Assembly: GCA_018826895.1 (NCBI GenBank)
Contig: JAHJYA010000069.1
Location: 1-48,031 of the forward strand
Origin: Gammaproteobacteria bacterium
GTDB lineage: Bacteria; Pseudomonadota; Gammaproteobacteria; Pseudomonadales; Pseudomonadaceae
Direction of reading: 5' to 3'
DNA length: 48,031 nucleotides
A model generated the notes under the pieces. It did no database searches and was not told the origin of the DNA. It worked only from the letters and a program-made list of their open reading frames with translations. The first letter of the stretch is position 1; each line of letters starts with the position of its first letter. Below, piece by piece: positions 42,807 through 48,031 of this stretch. The position numbers were made by a program, and so were the translations under genes.

Positions 42807-43853
42807 TCAGGCGTCGCGTTCGCCGGAAATCGCCAGGCGTTGCCCGGTGATGCTCAGGGTCAGCAGCGCCAGTGCGTTCCAGGGGTCGCCGACGGCCTGC
42901 CCCTTGATTTGTGCATCGATGCGCTGAGCATCCTGCAACAGTAACGCCCAGCGGCTCGCAGTGTGCCGCTGCAAGGCCTTGCTGACCAGTGGCCGACGCT
43001 TGTCCCAGACCGGCGGGCGGGCGCTGCTGAAGGCTTTTTCCAGGGGGATGCCCTGGGCAAATTGCTGGGCGATACCGGCCAGCAGGCGTATTTCGCGGGC
43101 CAGTGCCCAGAGGATGACCGGCGGCTCGACCCCTTCACCGCGCAAGCCTTCGAGCATGCGCAGGGCGTGAGCGGCCTCGCCGTTAAGGGCGGCATCGATC
43201 AGGCCGAAGACGTCGAAGCGGGCGCTGTCGGCGACCGAGGCGTGCACGGTGCTGGCGTCGATCTGGTTACCGTCGGCGAGCAGCTTGAGCTTTTCGATTT
43301 CCTGGGCGGCGGCCAGCAGGTTGCCTTCCACGCGCACCGCGATCATGTCGACGGCTTCCTGGCTGGCGCTCAGACCGGCCTGGCTCAGGCGTTGGCGGAT
43401 CCACTGCGGTAGCTGGTGGGCATCCACCGGCCAGATCTGGATGAACTGGCTGTGTGGGCCTTCGATCAGCGCCTTGGCCCATTTGCTCTTCTGGGTGCTG
43501 CCATCGAGCTTGGGCAGGCTGATCAGCAGCACCGTGTCTTCGGGCGGGCGGGCCAGGTATTCCAGCAGCGCGGCGGCACCCTTGTCGCCGGGTTTGCCCG
43601 ATGGCAGGCGCAGTTCGAGCAGGCGCTTGTCGGCGAACAGCGACATGCTGGCGCCGGCCTGCAGCAGGTTGCCCCAGTCGAAGTTGGCTTCGGCGTTGAA
43701 CACCTGGCGTTCGCTGAACTGCTGCTCGCGCGTAGCGGCGCGGATGGCGTCACAGGCTTCCTGGCACAGCAGGGCTTCGTCACCGCTGACCACGTAAGCG
43801 GATGCGAGCGCACCTTGCAGGTGCTTGCCGAGTTGGGCGGGATTGAGTTTCAT
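42807..43853 (-). CDS. holA: DNA polymerase III delta subunit
   Basis: The product is 348 aa, the usual length. It is the clamp-loader subunit that opens the beta clamp. Family features: MKLNPAQLGKHL, AYVVSGDEALLCQEACDAIR, ASMSLFADKRLLELRLPSGK (beta-clamp contact), WIRQRLSQAGL, VEGNLLAAAQEIEKLKLLAD and the late ALAREIRLLAGIAQQ. It is part of the leuS-lptE-holA block. Confidence 0.97.
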   Translation of the reverse strand: MKLNPAQLGKHLQGALASAYVVSGDEALLCQEACDAIRAATREQQFSERQVFNAEANFDWGNLLQAGASMSLFADKRLLELRLPSGKPGDKGAAALLEYLARPPEDTVLLISLPKLDGSTQKSKWAKALIEGPHSQFIQIWPVDAHQLPQWIRQRLSQAGLSASQEAVDMIAVRVEGNLLAAAQEIEKLKLLADGNQIDASTVHASVADSARFDVFGLIDAALNGEAAHALRMLEGLRGEGVEPPVILWALAREIRLLAGIAQQFAQGIPLEKAFSSARPPVWDKRRPLVSKALQRHTASRWALLLQDAQRIDAQIKGQAVGDPWNALALLTLSITGQRLAISGERDA

Positions 43854-43896
43854 CAGGCTTCAGCGCCGCGGGGCCGCATCAGGCGACCCCGTTGGA

Positions 43897-44502
43897 TCAC
43901 GGGCGCGGCAGTTCGATAGGCGACTGCTGCGGCTGGGCAGCCTCACGCTGGCGTGTAGCTTCCAGGGCGTCGGCTTCTGCTTGGGCCTTGGCTTCGGCGG
44001 TCTGCTGCAGGGTGTCCAGCTGGGCCGGCGTGATCTGCCGCAGGCGTTGGGCCAGTTGCTGTACCAGGTCGCGGCGCATCTCGCTGCGTACTTGGCTGGC
44101 TTCCTGGTCGGAGCCGATCAGGTTGTTACCGTCCTGGTTGTAGATGCCCTGGACTTCGATGCTGTTGCTCATCAGCAGCAGGTTCTTGGCGCCGCGGATC
44201 TCGTAGTCGAGTGTGGTGGTCAACTGGTACTCGGCGCTGCGGGCGGCGCTGGTGTAGCTGGCGGTGCGCTGGGTTTCCTGCTCGCGGGCCAGAAACAACT
44301 TGTATTCGGCGCCTGGGTAGACACGTACATCGTTGGCTTCGAGCACCTGGGTGAGCTGGGTGACGGTGTCGCCATAGGCATTGCGGGCGCTGACGTCGAG
44401 CTCTTTGAGGGCGAACTCGATGTCACCCGTGCCGCGCAGCTGGAAGCCGCAGGCGCCGAGCAGTGCGGCGAGGCCGATTACCAACAGGTTCCGTTTGATC
44501 AT
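43897..44502 (-). CDS. lptE: LPS-assembly lipoprotein LptE
   Basis: The product is 201 aa. Lipobox [17 protein letters not shown] (lipid on Cys ~18), and the GFxLRG start is the LptE hallmark. It plugs the LptD barrel in the outer membrane and helps insert LPS. The C-terminal half is coiled and Gln/Ala-rich ([20 protein letters not shown]), longer than the E. coli protein's tail. It is 43 bases before holA and 57 bases after leuS, all one strand. Confidence 0.96.
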   Translation of the reverse strand: MIKRNLLVIGLAALLGACGFQLRGTGDIEFALKELDVSARNAYGDTVTQLTQVLEANDVRVYPGAEYKLFLAREQETQRTASYTSAARSAEYQLTTTLDYEIRGAKNLLLMSNSIEVQGIYNQDGNNLIGSDQEASQVRSEMRRDLVQQLAQRLRQITPAQLDTLQQTAEAKAQAEADALEATRQREAAQPQQSPIELPRP

Positions 44503-44559
44503 TTTCAGTATCCCCTAGTCGAACTTCCTGGCGCGTCCGGAGGGGCGCGCCGGGCCTAA

Positions 44560-47493
<2,934 letters not shown>

Positions 47494-47901
47494 ATGGCCG
47501 ATGGTCAGCGAAAAGAGGCAGGCGAGGGCGTTTACGAACGACTGCTGCAGCGCCTTGCCCTGGCCCTCGATGAAGCGGACAGCCTGCGCGGCTTGTCCAA
47601 TGTGCCGCCCGGTGAGATGGAGCTGCGCGACCTTACCTCGGCAGAGCTGCAGTTGATTCGTGCCTACCTGGACCGCGACCTGAGCTGGTTGCGAGGCTGG
47701 CATGCGGCGGCAGAGGAGTTGGCGCAGATCAGCCGTACGGCCGAACTACCCAGCGTCATGCCGCCCCCCGTCGTCCATGGGCAGCGCCTGGAACTCTGTT
47801 GTGCGCTGTGCGGAGCACCTGCAGACTGGCATCCGGGCCTGGGTGTGCTGGCCTGCGGCGCATGCGGAGCAAAGCTGTTTCGTGCTCGCCCGCCGGGCTA
47901 A
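47494..47901 (+). CDS. YbeL/DUF1451-type zinc-ribbon protein
   Basis: The product is 135 aa from the ATG at 47494. The N-terminal ~85 residues are helical and charged (YERLLQRLALALDEADSLRG, ELQLIRAYLDRDLSWLRGWH). The C-terminus is a four-Cys zinc ribbon: CCALCGAPADW and LACGACGAKLFRA. It matches the YbeL (DUF1451) plan, and in E. coli ybeL is also next to leuS. The function is unknown. Confidence 0.85.
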   Translation: MADGQRKEAGEGVYERLLQRLALALDEADSLRGLSNVPPGEMELRDLTSAELQLIRAYLDRDLSWLRGWHAAAEELAQISRTAELPSVMPPPVVHGQRLELCCALCGAPADWHPGLGVLACGACGAKLFRARPPG

Positions 47902-47950
47902 TGAGCGGCTAGGGTCTGTTCCCGTTTCGTTCGCGGCCGCGCCGGAGCCA

Positions 47951-48031
47951 GTTTTAGCGCGAGGCAAGGCACGAGATGCGAGGTTTAGCTGGCTAAATGA
48001 GCTATCGAGAAACGCAGCATCGCGCTAAAAC
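47951..48031. repeat. Inverted repeat cut by the window end
   Basis: GTTTTAGCGCGA (47951-47962) and TCGCGCTAAAAC (48020-48031) are exact inverse arms 57 bases apart, and the pairing may extend beyond the window (GCCGGAGCCA precedes the left arm). It is intergenic after the ybeL-like gene and is probably a dispersed repeat or small non-autonomous element. Confidence 0.55.

Overview
The window looks like a chromosomal segment of a Pseudomonas species. The evidence is the high-GC core gene content and order (leuS-lptE-holA; lipA; proA-nadD-rsfS-rlmH-mrdA-rodA-mltB-rlpA-dacA-ybeD-lipB; ubiX-mpl), GC-rich REP-like intergenic repeats and Pseudomonas-type start contexts. I cannot assign the species from sequence alone.

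Positions 1 to about 14,800 are part of an integrated genomic island. Only its integrase-proximal end is visible. It starts in the end of an IS21-type element. A maintenance/recombination set follows, mostly on the minus strand: a cysteine-rich exported protein, a glycine-rich membrane protein with a divergent XRE regulator, two small split zinc-ribbon proteins, a Cys-cluster protein (possibly recombination-directionality-factor-like), a YqaJ exonuclease, a DUF932 protein, a DUF3987 primase/helicase-like protein, an AlpA-like regulator and a P4-type tyrosine integrase. The cargo lies within this set. The main piece is a plus-strand operon at 6.3-9.5 kb: a 664-aa protein with a C-terminal formylglycine-generating-enzyme (SUMF1)-like fold, a prokaryotic viperin (radical SAM antiviral enzyme), and a HicA-like small protein. 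An intergenic stretch with two hairpins and a 47-aa ORF follow. A second cargo gene (12.1-13.3 kb, AT-rich) encodes an unrecognised protein whose N-terminus resembles a degenerate Nudix domain. A perfect 34-bp palindrome lies in the divergent region before it. No tRNA or tmRNA target is visible at the integrase-proximal boundary.

Positions 14,900-29,650 are chromosomal but less universally conserved: ppa, an MtfA-type peptidase, a tandem degenerate PP2C/kinase membrane protein, a GNAT, mpl, ubiX and a small lipoprotein, a Stealth-type sugar-phosphate transferase, a small acidic protein, an SDR gene broken by one in-frame stop, a MORN-repeat/C13-peptidase lipoprotein, a MaoC hydratase, an LrgA/LrgB pair, a LON-domain protein, a DedA-PAP2 fusion and a 3-methyladenine glycosylase.

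Positions 29,800-39,930 form a long plus-strand cluster linking proline and NAD synthesis (proA, nadD), ribosome biogenesis (rsfS, rlmH), the rod-shape peptidoglycan machinery (mrdA, rodA, mltB, rlpA, dacA) and lipoylation (ybeD, lipB). From 40,048 to 47,166 the minus strand carries lipA, a second MltB-family transglycosylase, a small arfA gene with a built-in mRNA hairpin, holA, lptE and leuS. A ybeL-type zinc-ribbon gene and one arm of a larger inverted repeat end the window.
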